This document shows, piece after piece, positions 24,490 through 35,985 of a stretch of 64,000 bases of DNA. Origin of the DNA: Amborella trichopoda (Eukaryota > Streptophyta > Magnoliopsida > Amborellales > Amborellaceae). The notes beneath the pieces are model-generated. The model saw only the letters and a list, made by a program, of their open reading frames with translations, was not told the DNA's origin and did no database searches. The stretch spans positions 439,412-503,411 of the forward strand of contig NW_006499751.1 of NCBI RefSeq assembly GCF_000471905.2, in the 5' to 3' direction. Position 1 is the stretch's first letter. The number at the start of each line of letters is the position of its first letter. The position numbers and the translations under genes are program-made.

Positions 24490-24590
24490 TCAATGGGGAT
24501 TTGAGACCCTACCCTTTGTTGAGAATAGAGTTATAGACTTTATCATAAGGCTAATTGGTACTACTGCCAAGGGCCCAACCTATTCTCGAA
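24490..24590 (-). mobile_element. SINE unit c
   Basis: On the minus strand it reads CTTGGCAGTAGTACC ... AACTCTATTCTCAACAAAGG, GGTCTCAAATCCCCA, TTGACTTACC, the same order as units a and b. It sits just upstream (in minus sense) of the LINE-2 fragment. Confidence 0.65.
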
Positions 24591-24810
24591 CAATGTGGAT
24601 TCTTAACATGTTTAAAAAGCACTATTATATATGTTTGGTAATGTCCTTCGTATTTAAATATATGGAAAGTATATAAAGAGACCATCTAGGGAAATTCACT
24701 ATGTTTCCTCTCTTATCCTGTTGTCCAATTTAAGTGGACGACAGAGGTTATTTGTTTCAAAATGTTATAGATTTGTCATCTAAGAGTATTCTATTTTTAA
24801 CTTTTTATAA
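24591..24810. other. no gene seen
   Basis: Short AT-rich spacer with no recognisable feature. Confidence 0.4.
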
Positions 24811-25170
24811 AGGGTGCAGTTTGTGTAGAGTCGAAGCTCTAAACAATCAGAGTAAAGCACACTTTCAAATAGTGTCAAAAAATGTGGTTTCAATATTAGA
24901 AATCTTTGTGATAGCCTTAAAATCTATTTTTATCTTTAATTATAAAATTTAAAGCTTAAAAAATCTTGAAAATTGACGGTCCAAAAATATGTTATATGAT
25001 GCACTATTTTTAAAACTTGAAATCCATTTTTTTTTCATGTCCATGCATCTTGATATCGAGATGATCAATTTGAGGATATTTGGGTATCAAATCAACCTCT
25101 TCTATTGAAATTTTTGAGGTGGGCTCTAATTTGATTGTTTAGAACCTCGACTCTATATAAAATTTTTCCT
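24811..25170. mobile_element. MITE copy A
   Basis: The left end AGGGTGCAGTTTGTGTAGAG leads into AAGCTCTAAACAATCAGA. The right end is the inverted match, TTGATTGTTTAGAACCTCGA then CTCTATATAAAATTTTTCCT. TTTATAA flanks both ends as a likely target duplication. The interior is AT-rich and non-coding. Confidence 0.8.
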
Positions 25171-25875
25171 TTTATAAATCATATAAATATGAAAATTACC
25201 CGTCGTCATCTCAATGGGATGCATCTAAAGAAAATATTAAAAATATTTTTGAAATAATAAAATGAAAAAAGTGCCACTAAAACTTTTAGGGGTATTTTGG
25301 TATTTTATTTATCAAGAATATTTTTTTTATATTTTTTGCAGGTGCGAGTTTAAGATAGTGGACGCCCCAAATTTGATGTCAAAATATTGTCTAGAAAACA
25401 TTAAAAATAAACCAATATATAGGCATGACACTGTGATTGTCATCTCAGCCATCCATTCAAATTGGATAACTAGGAGATGAGGGAAATAATAAGATGCATA
25501 TGAAGGGGAAGTATAGAAAGTTTTTCTACAAATATATCTTACTCCCAAAATTCTTTTGGGAGTATCTATTTAGAGAAACAAATTAATCCATATCTCATCC
25601 CGTTCAAGCTGCAATTGGAACAGAAAAACGGTTCTTAGACTAACTAATTGTGGGAGGAAAGGAGGGTATACGGGCACGCATTTCGCGGGAGAGGAAAAAG
25701 AAATTAGTAAACCATGTCTCCGTAATTATAAAACCATGCACATCATAGATGGGCTACGACAGAAAAATGAAATACACCAATAAAGAAAATGAATAAATCA
25801 AATAGCATACATTGCAAAGTTGTCTATTAATTTTATTTTATTTTTTTTGACATAAACCGTCCATTTTATATAAGT
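25171..25875. other. no gene seen
   Basis: AT-rich sequence between MITE copies. The two overlapping frames at 25262-25548 on opposite strands show no domain. Confidence 0.45.
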
Positions 25876-26110
25876 TTAAGTTTATATAAGGTTGCAACTT
25901 TTAAAATGTTGAATTAAGGTGCACCTCAAAAATCAGTTACAAAACGTGTTTTTGATGTTGAAAAACCCTCTAGTTGATCATCTCAACATCGAAACGTATG
26001 AATATGAAAAGAAAAACTATTTCGAGTCCCAACAATAGTATATCTTACAACACATTATTTGGACCGTCTATTTTCAAGATTTTCATGTGTTTATAGATAT
26101 ATTGGATTTT
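25876..26110. mobile_element. MITE copy B, partial
   Basis: TTTATATAAGGTTGCAACTT, AAGGTGCACCTCAAAAATC and the interior block CTAGTTGATCATCTCAACAT are shared with copies A, C and D. A clear opposite terminus is not visible. Confidence 0.55.
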
Positions 26111-26502
26111 GACCATTTTTAAAGTTTAAAAAATTTTATAATTAGAGATTAAAATAGATTCTCGATCTATGCTAAGACATTTGGACACCAAAATTATATT
26201 TGTGATAAAATTTGGAGGAAGATACATGATTTTAAAAGTTCCTTCATTGAACATATATCAACCCATAGTAATGTATTCTAATGAAAGGTTAAAACAGGTT
26301 AATTTCCAGTTTCCCAGGTTTAATCAAACAAGAGATACGCAAATCTTAGATTACCAAACAAGGTTTCTGACATCAGGTATCCAAGTTCCAGATTTCATAT
26401 TCGTAGGATCCCAATATTTCTAGATTGATACTTACTGAACATGTCAAAAAGTTGAAATGCACAGAAAGAAATAGAGCAAAGCTTAGTTTGAGCTTTCAAC
26501 CA
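26111..26502. other. no gene seen
   Basis: AT-rich. The 84-codon frame at 26169 has no recognised domain. Confidence 0.4.
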
Positions 26503-26797
26503 AGGAAAACGTTTACATATGGGTGAGGCCCTGAACAATCAAATTAAGGCAGATATCAAAAATTCACGGGAAGAAATTTTTTTAATGCTAAAAACCCTCA
26601 ATTCGATCATCTTGACCTCAAGATGTCTAGACATGAGAAAAAAATAGATTTCAAGTTTTGAAAATAGTGCATCTTGTAATGTGTAAATTTTCAGCTACCA
26701 AAAATATTTATGATGCTAAAACAAATGTTTCGATACTATTTGAAGATGTTCCCTTGATTGTTTAGGGCCTCAGCCTCAATACAAACACCTTTTTAAA
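26503..26797. mobile_element. MITE copy C
   Basis: The left terminus AGGAAAACGTTTACATATGG is followed by GAGGCCCTGAACAATCAAAT. The right terminus TTGATTGTTTAGGGCCTCAG ends ACACCTTTTTAAA. The interior shares CTCAATTCGATCATCTTGAC with the other copies. Confidence 0.78.
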
Positions 26798-26826
26798 GGG
26801 AGTCTTTTTGTAGGTGTTCATTTTTA

Positions 26827-27210
26827 AAGGGTGTGTTTTTTAGGCCCTAAACAATCAAAGAAACACCTTCAAATAGTATCAAAACATGTTTCAGTATCAT
26901 AATTCTTTGTGATAGCCGAAAATTTGTTTTTGTCTCTAATTATTAAATTTCAGAATTAAAATATTGCATAGTTCAAGCAGATCCACAAACACTTGAAAAT
27001 CTTGAAAATTGATGATTAAGAAAATGCATTAGGAGATGCACTATTTCCGAGACTTGAAATCTATTATTTTTCATGTTTATAGATCTTGAGATCGAGATTG
27101 ATCGATTTGAGGATTTTTGGGCATTGAAACACGTCATTTTCTAATGAATTTTCGAGGTGCACCTGAATTTGATTGTTTAGGGACTCACCCTTATATAAAT
27201 TTTTTCCTTT
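26827..27210. mobile_element. MITE copy D
   Basis: AAGGGTGTGTTTTTTAGGCC, CTAAACAATCAAAGAAACAC at the left. TTGATTGTTTAGGGACTCAC, CTTATATAAATTTTTTCC at the right. It lies about 30 bp from copy C in the same orientation. Confidence 0.78.
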
Positions 27211-27399
27211 AACCAAAGCAATCGTGGAAAGAAAGGAGACCAAAAACACCAAAGATTAGGTTTGGATGAGTAAGGCTTGTCATTAAGTCCCAATTCTATG
27301 ATTTTCAAGCTACAAGTTCATAAAATATGCAAAATCTTATGTTACGATATTGAAATGGCCTTATTACCTAATGGAATGTTAGTTAATTAACAGTTACTG

Positions 27400-29311
27400 C
27401 AGGACCAAGGTTTGTTAGCACTAAATCTTTATAACTCACTTCTAAATAATTTTTATTCAAACTGAATACAATACTGAGATTCTAGGAAGCAAAAATAAGA
27501 CGAAAACAACATCAACTAAATTTAAATAAATAAAAGAAGACTTATTGGCTTTTGCTTAGGGTTACCCCTCTAGAACTTAGCACACCCCACATCCGATCAC
27601 CTGACCAATGGCGTACTGGATCATAGAGTCTGCTGAAACCATCAATCTGAACTGAGAAACGCTTTTAAGATTCCCTCTTTGATTTTAATGGGGCAAGAGA
27701 GCTAAGGCCACAATAACCATTTTTAAACCTGAGTATGCCACAAAGGCACCTCCCATGGCCTAGGGTTGGGCGTTCCCTCTTCTTGGCCTCTCTTTTTGAG
27801 ATGTGCACAACATCAACACTTCTCTTTTTGAGATGTGCGCAACATCAACACTTGGGTGGCGTGCCACCTTTTGGGAGAGAAAGGAGAGAGGAGCTAGAGA
27901 GAGATGAAAGAGATCAACACTTATGGGTGGCGTGCCACCTTTTGGGAGAGAAAGGAGTGAGGAACTAGAGAGAGATGAAAGAGAGTTCAACTGATCTAGG
28001 ATTATTAAAAAATTTACGAGGTGAGAGAATATTAAATCTGAGCCATCCATCTTTGAGATTAGTCATCATGATTCATAGTGGTTATTTAATAAACTTATTC
28101 CCTGAGATTTGACCCATATGCACTTCTAATCAATTTAGAACTTTGACTAGTTAAACCTTATTTTAGAACAATCCAAGATAAATTAGGATTCCTATTCTCC
28201 CATAAAGAGATAATTAGGACCTCTATTTAAATTATGATTTGGACAAATATTTTAGTTATTAAAAAAATCAGTACGATAATCTTTAAAAAAAATTAACCGA
28301 AATGTTTCCCACTAAGGAATTTAAAGCTTAACATTTTTTCTTTTAAAAAAACATTTGGCACATAAAAGTGGGCATCACACTTAATGGGACATGTGGGACT
28401 TCATGGGCTCGACGTGATGCCCCTACGTGGGCCCCACATGTGTTGGGGATGGGCCCTAACCCCCCCAAATGGTCCCACTAATAGTTGAATTCCCAAAAAT
28501 TCTCTAATATTTTAAAAACTACAGAAATACCCATTTGGGTTTTTACACATTTAAACTTTGTTTTTAGATTTCTAAAAATACCCCAAAATCACAAGAACAT
28601 ATTTTTAATTGAAAACAGTGCTTCTGGATTTCTATAAAAAACCTAAAACTAAGAGAAATACAATCTAAAAGTGGATAGGTGCCTTATAGGTCAAATAACA
28701 AGTGAATATCAAAGGCACTCCACTCATGCCGTGGCCTATGATACCCTACTTTCTTCTTAAACTAACCAACTAAATCCATGACCCACAATCAAAAGCAGGG
28801 GTTCATGATTGATCTGTCAAAGTTAGCCAATAAACAATGGAACCAATATCCCAATTTGTGGATTACAAGTTCCCCACCAAGAGCAAGTCAAATGCAATCA
28901 TAACTATTCTACAAGGAAACACTCTCTCTATGCATATGTATATGTATCTTTCTATATAAGGTTGCTTCTCAAAATACGGTTGTCATATGTATATGTTATG
29001 AGGAAGTTATGTTGAGTATTTGGCTCTTACTTTCACAAATCCTTCCTCTGCAAATAGGAGACCATACACCTCTTTTGGCCAATAAACATTATCCATGGGC
29101 AGCTCTCCGACCTCAACAAGGGATAACCCACAACAGCCGCTCAATGGTAGTACCACATGCCCAGGGGTAAGGATTTTGGATATGACCCGAGCCCTATACC
29201 ACCCAATCCTAGGTCAGTCAACCGCAGTACAATTACATTGAAATGTACAAAACAATCTAAATTATTTCATTTTCGAGCTCTCTAAGCCTTTAAAATCCAC
29301 AAACCCCAACA
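27400..29311 (-). mobile_element. 3' LTR of minus-strand Copia-2 (recurrent LTR family, copy i)
   Basis: On the minus strand the LTR opens TGTTGGGGTTTGTGG at 29311, directly after a purine-rich AATTAGAGA and the end of Copia RNase H. It runs through GGTCATATCCAAAATCCTTA, TTGTTGAGGTCGGAG and TTGTTTATTGGCTAACTTTG to GGTGGCACGCCACC and GGATGTGGGGTGTGC. These blocks recur in the same order at 56.5-63.7 kb and at 42.1-44.1 kb. The low-coordinate end is uncertain by about 150 bp. Short internal tandem repeats lie at 27795-27965. Confidence 0.8.
27795..27965 (+). repeat. two tandem duplications inside LTR copy i
   Basis: GAGATGTGCRCAACATCAAC occurs twice with period about 37. A unit of about 70 bp (GGGTGGCGTGCCACCTTTTG, GAGAGAAAGGAG, GAGAGAGATGAAAGAG) also occurs twice. 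Each larger unit carries the palindrome-like GGTGGCGTGCCACC. Confidence 0.85.
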
Positions 29312-30972
29312 TCTCTAATTTGTCCTTTGAAGGCCGTACAATCACTTCAAACCCATCTCATGTACATGCTTGGAAAACACATTTTTCACTAATCCTTTCA
29401 TCAAAGGATCTGTTAACATAGCTTCTATTGGGAGATAAGCAACCTCGATCTCTTGTGCTCGAATCTCATTGCAACGTAGTAGTAGTCCGGCTTTATATGC
29501 CATGATTTCTTGTAAAATCATTGCCCTTTAGACACTAAAATCACTATCTTGTTATCATAAAAGATCTTTATGCATGGACATCTAACTAAATCGAATCTGA
29601 GCTGATTCAAAAACTTCAACCAAACTACTTCTTTCATTGCGAGACCATAAGCCACATACTTTGACTCCATAGTCAAGATTGCAACCATGTCATGTTTCTT
29701 TCAGCACCAAGAAACATCTCCACTGGCAAGTGTCAAGGCATACCTACATGTGGACTTCTTCTCATTTGGATCACCCCAATAGTCTACATCTGAATATCTC
29801 TATACCTAAATATCAGAGCTTCCTCCATATGTGAGTGCAAGATTAATAGTCCTCTTTAATTATCGCAAGACTCGTTTTATCTCTTTCCAGTTCTCCATGC
29901 CTAGATTACTTTAGAACCTGCTAATCAAACTCATAACAAAAGATAAGTCAATCCGGTCTCGTCCCAAGCATAGCATACATTAGCAACCCAACTGCACGTC
30001 TGTAATGTATTTATCTACATGGCTCTTTTCCTTTTGAACTTGTGGGACACATGGCTGAGTTTAACTAGTCTTTTTATTAATAGGGGTCAATATGGGATTA
30101 CAATTATCCATCCCAAATCTTTCCAATATTTTCTTGCAATATGTCTCCTATGACAGCTGAATGGTTCTCTCTATTCTATTTTTAGTTATCTTGATATCGA
30201 GTACATACAAAACCTCTCCAAGATCCTTTAGATTCAAGTGCCGAGATATGAAAGCTTTTGTTTTCCAAAACAAGAGTCATTGAACTACTAGCAATTAGCA
30301 TGTCATCAACATATAGGGAGATGAACACTACGTCACTCCCACTGACCTTGACATAGATGTAATAATCCTCCTGGTTAGTCACAAAACCAGCTTTTGACAA
30401 GATCTCTTGAAACTTTATGTACAATTGCCTAGATGCTTGTTTTAGGCCATAAAGGAATTTCTTAAGTTTGCATACTAAGCTTTCTTTACCCTTTTCTATG
30501 AAAACCTTTGGCTGGTAAATTTCTTGTTCTACCTCTCCATTTAAAAATGCCATCTTTACATCCATCTGGTGGAGCTTGCAGTGGGCTTCTTTGACTATCA
30601 GGATCCTAATAAGTGGGAACTTAGCTACTGCAAAGAAGATCTCTTCATAGTCAATCCCTTCTTTTTGAGTAAACTTCTTCGCAACTAATCTGGCTCTATA
30701 CTTTTTCAACTTCCCTTCCGCATTTAGCCTTTTCCTATAAATACATAGGATTTCATTCATGAGGTAGGGTGACTAGATCCCAAACATGGTTATATTTAAT
30801 GAAGTTTAGTTCATCTACCTTGGCTTCTTCCTACTGGTTCTTTTCTAGATCGAATATGCCCTCTTGGTAGGAACAGGGTTCATGCAAGGATCCCTCTTCA
30901 ATCTGCTCATAGAACTCTCCTAAGAAGCTAAAGAGTTCGGGTCTCCTTCTAATTCGGTTACTTCTCCTAGGC
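29312..30972 (-). pseudogene. Copia-2 pol: reverse transcriptase and RNase H
   Basis: The 192-codon open frame at 30182-30760 is a clear Copia RT (RVT_2): ARLVAKKFTQKEGIDYEE, DVKMAFLNGEVEQEIY, LKKFLYGLKQASRQLY, and the catalytic YVDDM. Upstream, 30760-30960 encodes the pre-RT linker (FIKYNHVWDLVTLP). Downstream, with stops and shifts, come LERFGMDNCNPILTPI, KKSTCRYALTLASGDVSWC, MVAILTMESKYVAYGLAMK and IEAMLTDPLMKGLVKNVF, the RNase H C-terminus. Pol then runs into LTR copy i. The 5' half (gag, protease, integrase) is missing beyond 30972, where another element's LTR begins. RT and RNase H would copy element RNA into DNA in cytoplasmic particles; this copy is dead. Confidence 0.92.
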
Positions 30973-31111
30973 TGGTGGCTCGGGATCCTGGGCCACACTC
31001 ATGTCACTCATTATTTCATAAAAGTCAATTGGATTGCAAGTGGCACATGTGCATTACCGAGAATCTATGCACTTTAGGAAACCCAAATTTGTGTTTAATT
31101 TGTGATAAATT

Positions 31112-31154
<43 letters not shown>

Positions 31155-31373
31155 TTGACCTATATCGTTAACTCCCATAGGTATACATGTGTATATATAC
31201 AACATATTCATCATCATCATTTTAAGTTTTTTAAAATTAATTGGGGTCGACTACATGAATCACGGCTCTCCATTCTGCTCTATTAAATGTCATATATATG
31301 GCACTTGCCTGAAAGAATTTCACTCAATTGTGGGCTTGGATATTTTTGTCCCTCTTATCCCTCAACCTTAACA
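30973..31373 (+). mobile_element. 5' LTR of plus-strand Copia-1
   Basis: Begins about TGGTGGCTCGGGATCCTGGG and ends CTCAACCTTAACA just before a primer site. It aligns loosely along its length with the 3' LTR at 45058-45405, for example CAATTGTGGGCTTGGATA against CAATTGTGGGCTCAGATA near the 3' ends. A (TA)n microsatellite at 31113-31144 has lengthened it. The start is inferred from the 3' LTR. Confidence 0.7.
31113..31144. repeat. (TA)n microsatellite
   Basis: About 16 pure TA dinucleotides inside the 5' LTR of Copia-1. Confidence 0.95.
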
Positions 31374-31388
31374 TGGTATCAGAGCTGA
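31374..31388 (+). promoter_or_regulatory. primer binding site of Copia-1
   Basis: TGGTATCAGAGCTGAG is an exact match to the tRNA-iMet primer site core (TGGTATCAGAGC), directly following the 5' LTR. Confidence 0.92.
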
Positions 31389-31439
31389 GCTTAAAATCTT
31401 AGGATATTTTTCTTTCTTCTGGGTCTTGAAGCTGTGGTA

Positions 31440-33040
31440 CATCAACAAGCACACATTTCCAGCACGTTTTCCCCCATTGAAAATGAGAAGCTCACGAGGA
31501 AAGGGTTATGTCGATAGAGTCTGTTCAGCCACATAAACTTGTTGAAATTCTTTAGGCTTAACCTTAGGGCACACCACAAATGCATCTTTGAGAATAGAAA
31601 TAGATTCAATGGTCGAACCAATTTCCCTTATTGATTCTCCATTGAGGCCTCTATCTTTTTCTTCGTCAAATATTGGTTTAATCACGTAATCTTGATCATC
31701 ATTACAGATTAGATCTCTTACAAGATCTTGATCTTCATCTAAGTATATATCGAAAATTGGCAGCAGATTCCAATCTCCATCTTGCTGATTTTCGATTCAA
31801 TCAATGTAAAAATCACTCTCGTTCCCTTTCAAATATGTAGATCAACTAAATCCCATGATTAATTCTCTCGAACATGGGGCAACCGACGTGGAGAGTGCAC
31901 ATAGAACAGGTTCTCGAAGACAGTGTTCGACACACTACCACTATCATAGTGTGCTGCTACTGTGTTTTGCGCCAAACGCTGCGTCAATTCCTCAACTTGC
32001 CTTCTCAAGTCTTCTATCTTAGTATCTCCGAGGTCTCACTCTCATTGGATGGGCTCATTCTTGGTACTTGGCCATAGACCATGTCACGAGCCATGATGCC
32101 TATTGACGAACACCACGATCCACAAGAATCAACTAACGCTCTAATACCACCTAACACATTTGAAAATTACCGACTGCCAATAACCGGCAAATCAACCACG
32201 TTTTAGAGAGAAATAACAATCGAAAAAGATATTACAAGAGGAAGAAATAAACGTGGGGATCCGAGATCTCCGACATGCACCATCAACAAGAGAAGAAGAA
32301 AAGAAACAAGAGCCAAACGTCCCTCTAAATAATAACTATATTATCCACTCACTAAAAAAACCATCCGTTTACAATAGACTCCACCTTTATACCGATACTA
32401 TTTCTCTTTCTTTGGGATAACCACGTCACCAGAAGATTAACTTATTCCTAATGAAAGCAAACTACCAAACTAACACCCCAAAAAAAAGAAAAAGTACTTA
32501 TCTTATGGACCCCACCTACTCACCCAAATTTAAACAAGTTATCCTATATCATTCCAACGGACCTCACCATAAAAAAAATAATTCATATTTTAAATAAATG
32601 GACTCACTTGAAAAAATACATGGACTCTAACAAAAAAATAAATGAAAAAAGAAAATTATTATTAAAATCATCTTTTATTTCTTCTTCTTCCAATCACAAT
32701 CCTAATGATAGAAAGAAAAATTTTAATAAAATCATATTTTATTTCTTCTTCCCGTCACGATCAGATCGGTCGAAAAAAATCCAGCTTGATAATCTCGTTC
32801 TAATAAAATCCAACTCGATAGTCTTGCTCTAAAAAAATCCAGCTCGATAATCTCAACTGTATTAGTAAGTTTAACCCAATCTTTTCCTTTCAAGCAAAAA
32901 TCCCCTACCTTAGTAACTTTGTTTTCTTTACCCACACAAAAAACACATCAATATATTTCATATTCAAAGTAGGAAAATATATTCCATGCCTCTCTTGCCC
33001 AAACAAAGCAAAAAAAAGGGGTTTTTTGCAAGCTTTAAAA
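31440..33040 (-). mobile_element. Ty3/Gypsy 5' fragment (LTR, leader, gag start), minus strand
   Basis: On the minus strand a primer-site-like TGGTATTAGAGC lies at about 32138-32150, preceded by LTR-like sequence (32155 to about 33040). It is followed by MARDMVYGQVPRMSPSNE and IEDLRRQVEELTQRLAQ, the coiled-coil opening typical of plant Gypsy (chromovirus-like) gag. A jump then leads to an acidic stretch, PIFDIYLDEDQDLVRDL ... YVIKPIFDEEKD, ending at a stop near 31504. Most of gag and all of pol are absent. It sits between the Copia-1 primer site and Copia-1 gag, so it probably inserted there or was brought by recombination. The borders are approximate. Confidence 0.62.
32776..32852 (+). repeat. 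short triple repeat AATCCAGCTYGATAAT
   Basis: AAAATCCARCTYGATARTCT occurs three times in about 75 bp within the Gypsy-type LTR fragment. Confidence 0.7.
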
Positions 33041-33099
33041 TTAAGGAATTAGTATATGGCAAAAGACAAAGGGTTTTGAGTAATAGAGAGAATAGAAAT

Positions 33100-33990
33100 G
33101 ATAGAAATCAAACACGATATTTCCTTGAGTGCTTGATCATCTAGGACTGATGATCAAAACATTTAAGTTATTTGGGACAAACTATATGGAACAGTCACAA
33201 TCTACCAAAATGTTCATTAGAAGTCAGAGAAAATATGGTTTAGATGATATGATGAAGGAAAAGTGAGAATCCAAACTTAATTACATGGCTTCTTTATTCA
33301 ATGCAGCAAAATAACAGCAAGGGAATGCTATTTCTTAGAATTGTGTAGGATACACGATAGGTGCTAGCCAAGACATACTTGCAACGAGATGATATGGCTA
33401 GAAGTTACCAATTGCATCGTAAAATACTGAATTTGCAGCAAGGGGAAATGATTGTGGAAGAGTACTTTGGGATATTAAGGCAAAAGTGGGAAGAATTAGA
33501 CTACTATTAGCATATTAATCCCAACATTGATGATAAAAACAAAAAAAACAGGTCAATCCACGGACAATATTTGATTTTTTAGCAGGCCTACATCCTAACT
33601 TTGAATTTGAGAGAGTCCACGTCCAAGGGAGGATAAATTGCCCTCCCATGAAGCAGTTTATAATTATGTGCAGGGTGCTGGGGACAACGCTCAAGCATCT
33701 ACCCTGAACGATCAACCTTTGTAGTAAGTTGCAAGCAAGGAAAAGTGGGTGTGAAATGACCAAACCATGCCTCACTTTCTCTTGTCGAAAAGGAGAAACT
33801 CAAGTGCTCCCATTCAGGGAGGAGGAGACATACCCAAAGGATTGTTGGGACTTGCATCTACACTTGATACCAGCCAAGGAATGAAAGTGCCAATATAATA
33901 CCAAGTGAGAGGGAGGACATTCAGCCACACACAATGTATCCGTTGCAAGAGATCACGCCATCAAAAATCTATAACACCAATTGACTACTC
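33100..33990 (+). pseudogene. Copia-1 gag
   Basis: The core peptide, YQLHRKILNLQQGEMIVEEYF, GILRQKWEELDYY, is the hallmark of the Copia gag helix bundle. A weak IFDFLAGL-like segment follows near 33570, and the zinc-knuckle relic CIRCKRSRHQKS near 33935 has lost its last Cys. Several stops and frame changes are present. Gag would assemble the virus-like particle. Confidence 0.8.
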
Positions 33991-34071
33991 TCAATGCATC
34001 ACTCAGCTCTAAGACACTAATAAAGCAACTAGCTACATATGCATATGGAAACCATGTGTATCCCATATCTA

Positions 34072-35100
34072 GATCTAGGGGCCACTGATCATATGGCTAG
34101 CAAATAAGTTGGTCTTTTGTCATTTTCTCTAGTTACTAGTGAAGTTAAACTTATTGTTAAATCCACGACCAACTACCTTTAGGAGCCTCATCCTTACTCT
34201 ATGTAATATATGTGCCTTCTTTTCATTCCAATCTTCTCTCTGTTAGCAACCTAACAAAATAATTGAATTGCAGTGTAACATTGTATTATTATATTATGTT
34301 TCTTAGGATCTGAAACGAGAAAGATGATTAATGGTGGTCGTGAAGAAAATAAGATGTACCTCTTCAACATGGGATGTGCTTCTACTTCTCTCAATTCTGA
34401 CTCTAGAATATATGAGCATGTACTCTTGCGACACACCCGCTTACGCCATATATCTCTAAAATCTTCAAAATTATGGTTTCCAAATAAGTTTGATGATTTG
34501 AATGTTTCTCAGTTACAATGGCAAACCTGTCAATTGTCCAAACCTATTGTAGAACCTATTTTTCTTCTAGTGAAAATACACGGTCTAAACCATTCCATTT
34601 TGTTCATTACAATGTTTGGGGGCTTCCTCCAGTTATTTTTGTATTTAGATATCAGTATTTTATCTCATTCTTCAATTAAAACTCTCATTATACTTAGTTC
34701 TATCTTATGAAAAGTAGAGACAAGGTAACCTCAATAGCTAAAATATTTCATAAAATGGTTCAGACCAAGTTCGAGACCCAAATCAAATTCTCATATTCTA
34801 ATAATGCACGAGAGTATCTATACAATGGATTAAAGAATTATTTTCTTGAACAAGGTCTAGAAACTTAGACAACATGTTTCTACACACCACAACAAACTGG
34901 TGTGACATAACTAAAAATTAGGCACTTGTTGGAAGTTGTAAGAGCCATCTTAATAAGAATAAAGGTCCATAACAAATATTGGGATGAAGTAGTTCTTAAT
35001 GCTGCCTATATGATCCTAGGAACCTACATCTATTCTTGATGGAGCTTACCTTTCCAAAAATCTACACTCTTTTGTTTCTCTTCCACCAAAAGTTTTGATT
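34072..35100 (+). pseudogene. Copia-1 protease and integrase
   Basis: The protease active site is DLGATDHMA (34072-34098), where active enzymes read DSGATDHM, so the Ser next to the catalytic Asp is replaced by Leu. The frame 34324-34710 gives the gag-pre-integrase zinc region (HTRLRHISLKSSKLWFP, QTCQLSK). From 34700 the integrase core reads FSYSNNAREYL, CFYTPQQTGV, HLLEVVRAI and YWDEVVLNAAYMI. In the family, integrase inserts the cDNA into host chromosomes. Stops interrupt it repeatedly and it is inactive. Confidence 0.85.
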
Positions 35101-35985
35101 GTCTGCTTTGTTCATTACCCTGGGCAAGGCTAGGAATGTATTAGCACCCCAATCTACTAGATATGTGTTCCTAGGATACTCGAATTCTCATAAGGGACAT
35201 GTTGTCTCTAGTGACTAAAAAGAAAATTGCCTCAAAAGATGCTATCTTCTTTGAGAATATACTCTACCTCTGTTCCCAGAGAGATTCGATGTCACCCAAA
35301 AAGCTTATTCCTCTTATAGTGATCACAGATAGTTCTAGTAATCCAACCAAGGAAAAGTAGGAAGCTACTAAGAAACAGTTGAAAGTGTACATTCGAAAAA
35401 AGAACAAGGAAAAGTCTGATGTAAACGATCAGCCCCAACTTGTTGACTTATCATGTACTTCTTCCATTTCTACCTTTAGACCTTCTCAACTCGATTTACC
35501 TATTGCCGCAAGAAAAGAAAGAAAGGCTTGTATTTCTTATCCAATCGATAAATTTGTTTCCTCTGCTTTAATTTCACCTCCTATCATCCATATCTTTGCT
35601 CTACTTCCTTTCTTCTTGTTCCCACTAAAGTTGCAGATGTGTTGACCTATCCACAATGGAAAGTAGAAATAATCGCCTTAGAGAAGCAGCCAACTTGGTA
35701 CATAATTGATCGGCCGTGAACTTGGGATGTCATTGATCAACTACAAGGAAAACATGTAGTAGGACGCAGGTGGTATACATCCTGAAATGCAAACCCAATG
35801 GTTTGATTGAGAAATACATAGCTCGCCTGGTTGTTAAGGGTTTTATGTAGATTTGATGAATGCCTTTCTTCATGGAGATCTGCAAGAGGATGCATATATG
35901 GCATTACCATTTTATTCTCAAGGGAGAAAGGAAGGGTCTGCAAGTTGAGGAACGTTATATACAGCTGAAACAATCACCTTAGGTT
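35101..35985 (+). pseudogene. Copia-1 linker and partial reverse transcriptase
   Basis: After a Ser/Thr-rich linker (ORF 35379-35645), the RT start is visible: PQWKVEIIALEKQPTWYIID, GKHVVGRRW. It then jumps from LVVKGF straight to a DECLSSW/HGDLQEDAY-like segment and QLKQSP, so an internal deletion removed part of the palm. Similarity stops near 35985, where an unrelated repeat-bearing insert begins. The rest of pol resumes near 44290. Confidence 0.78.
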
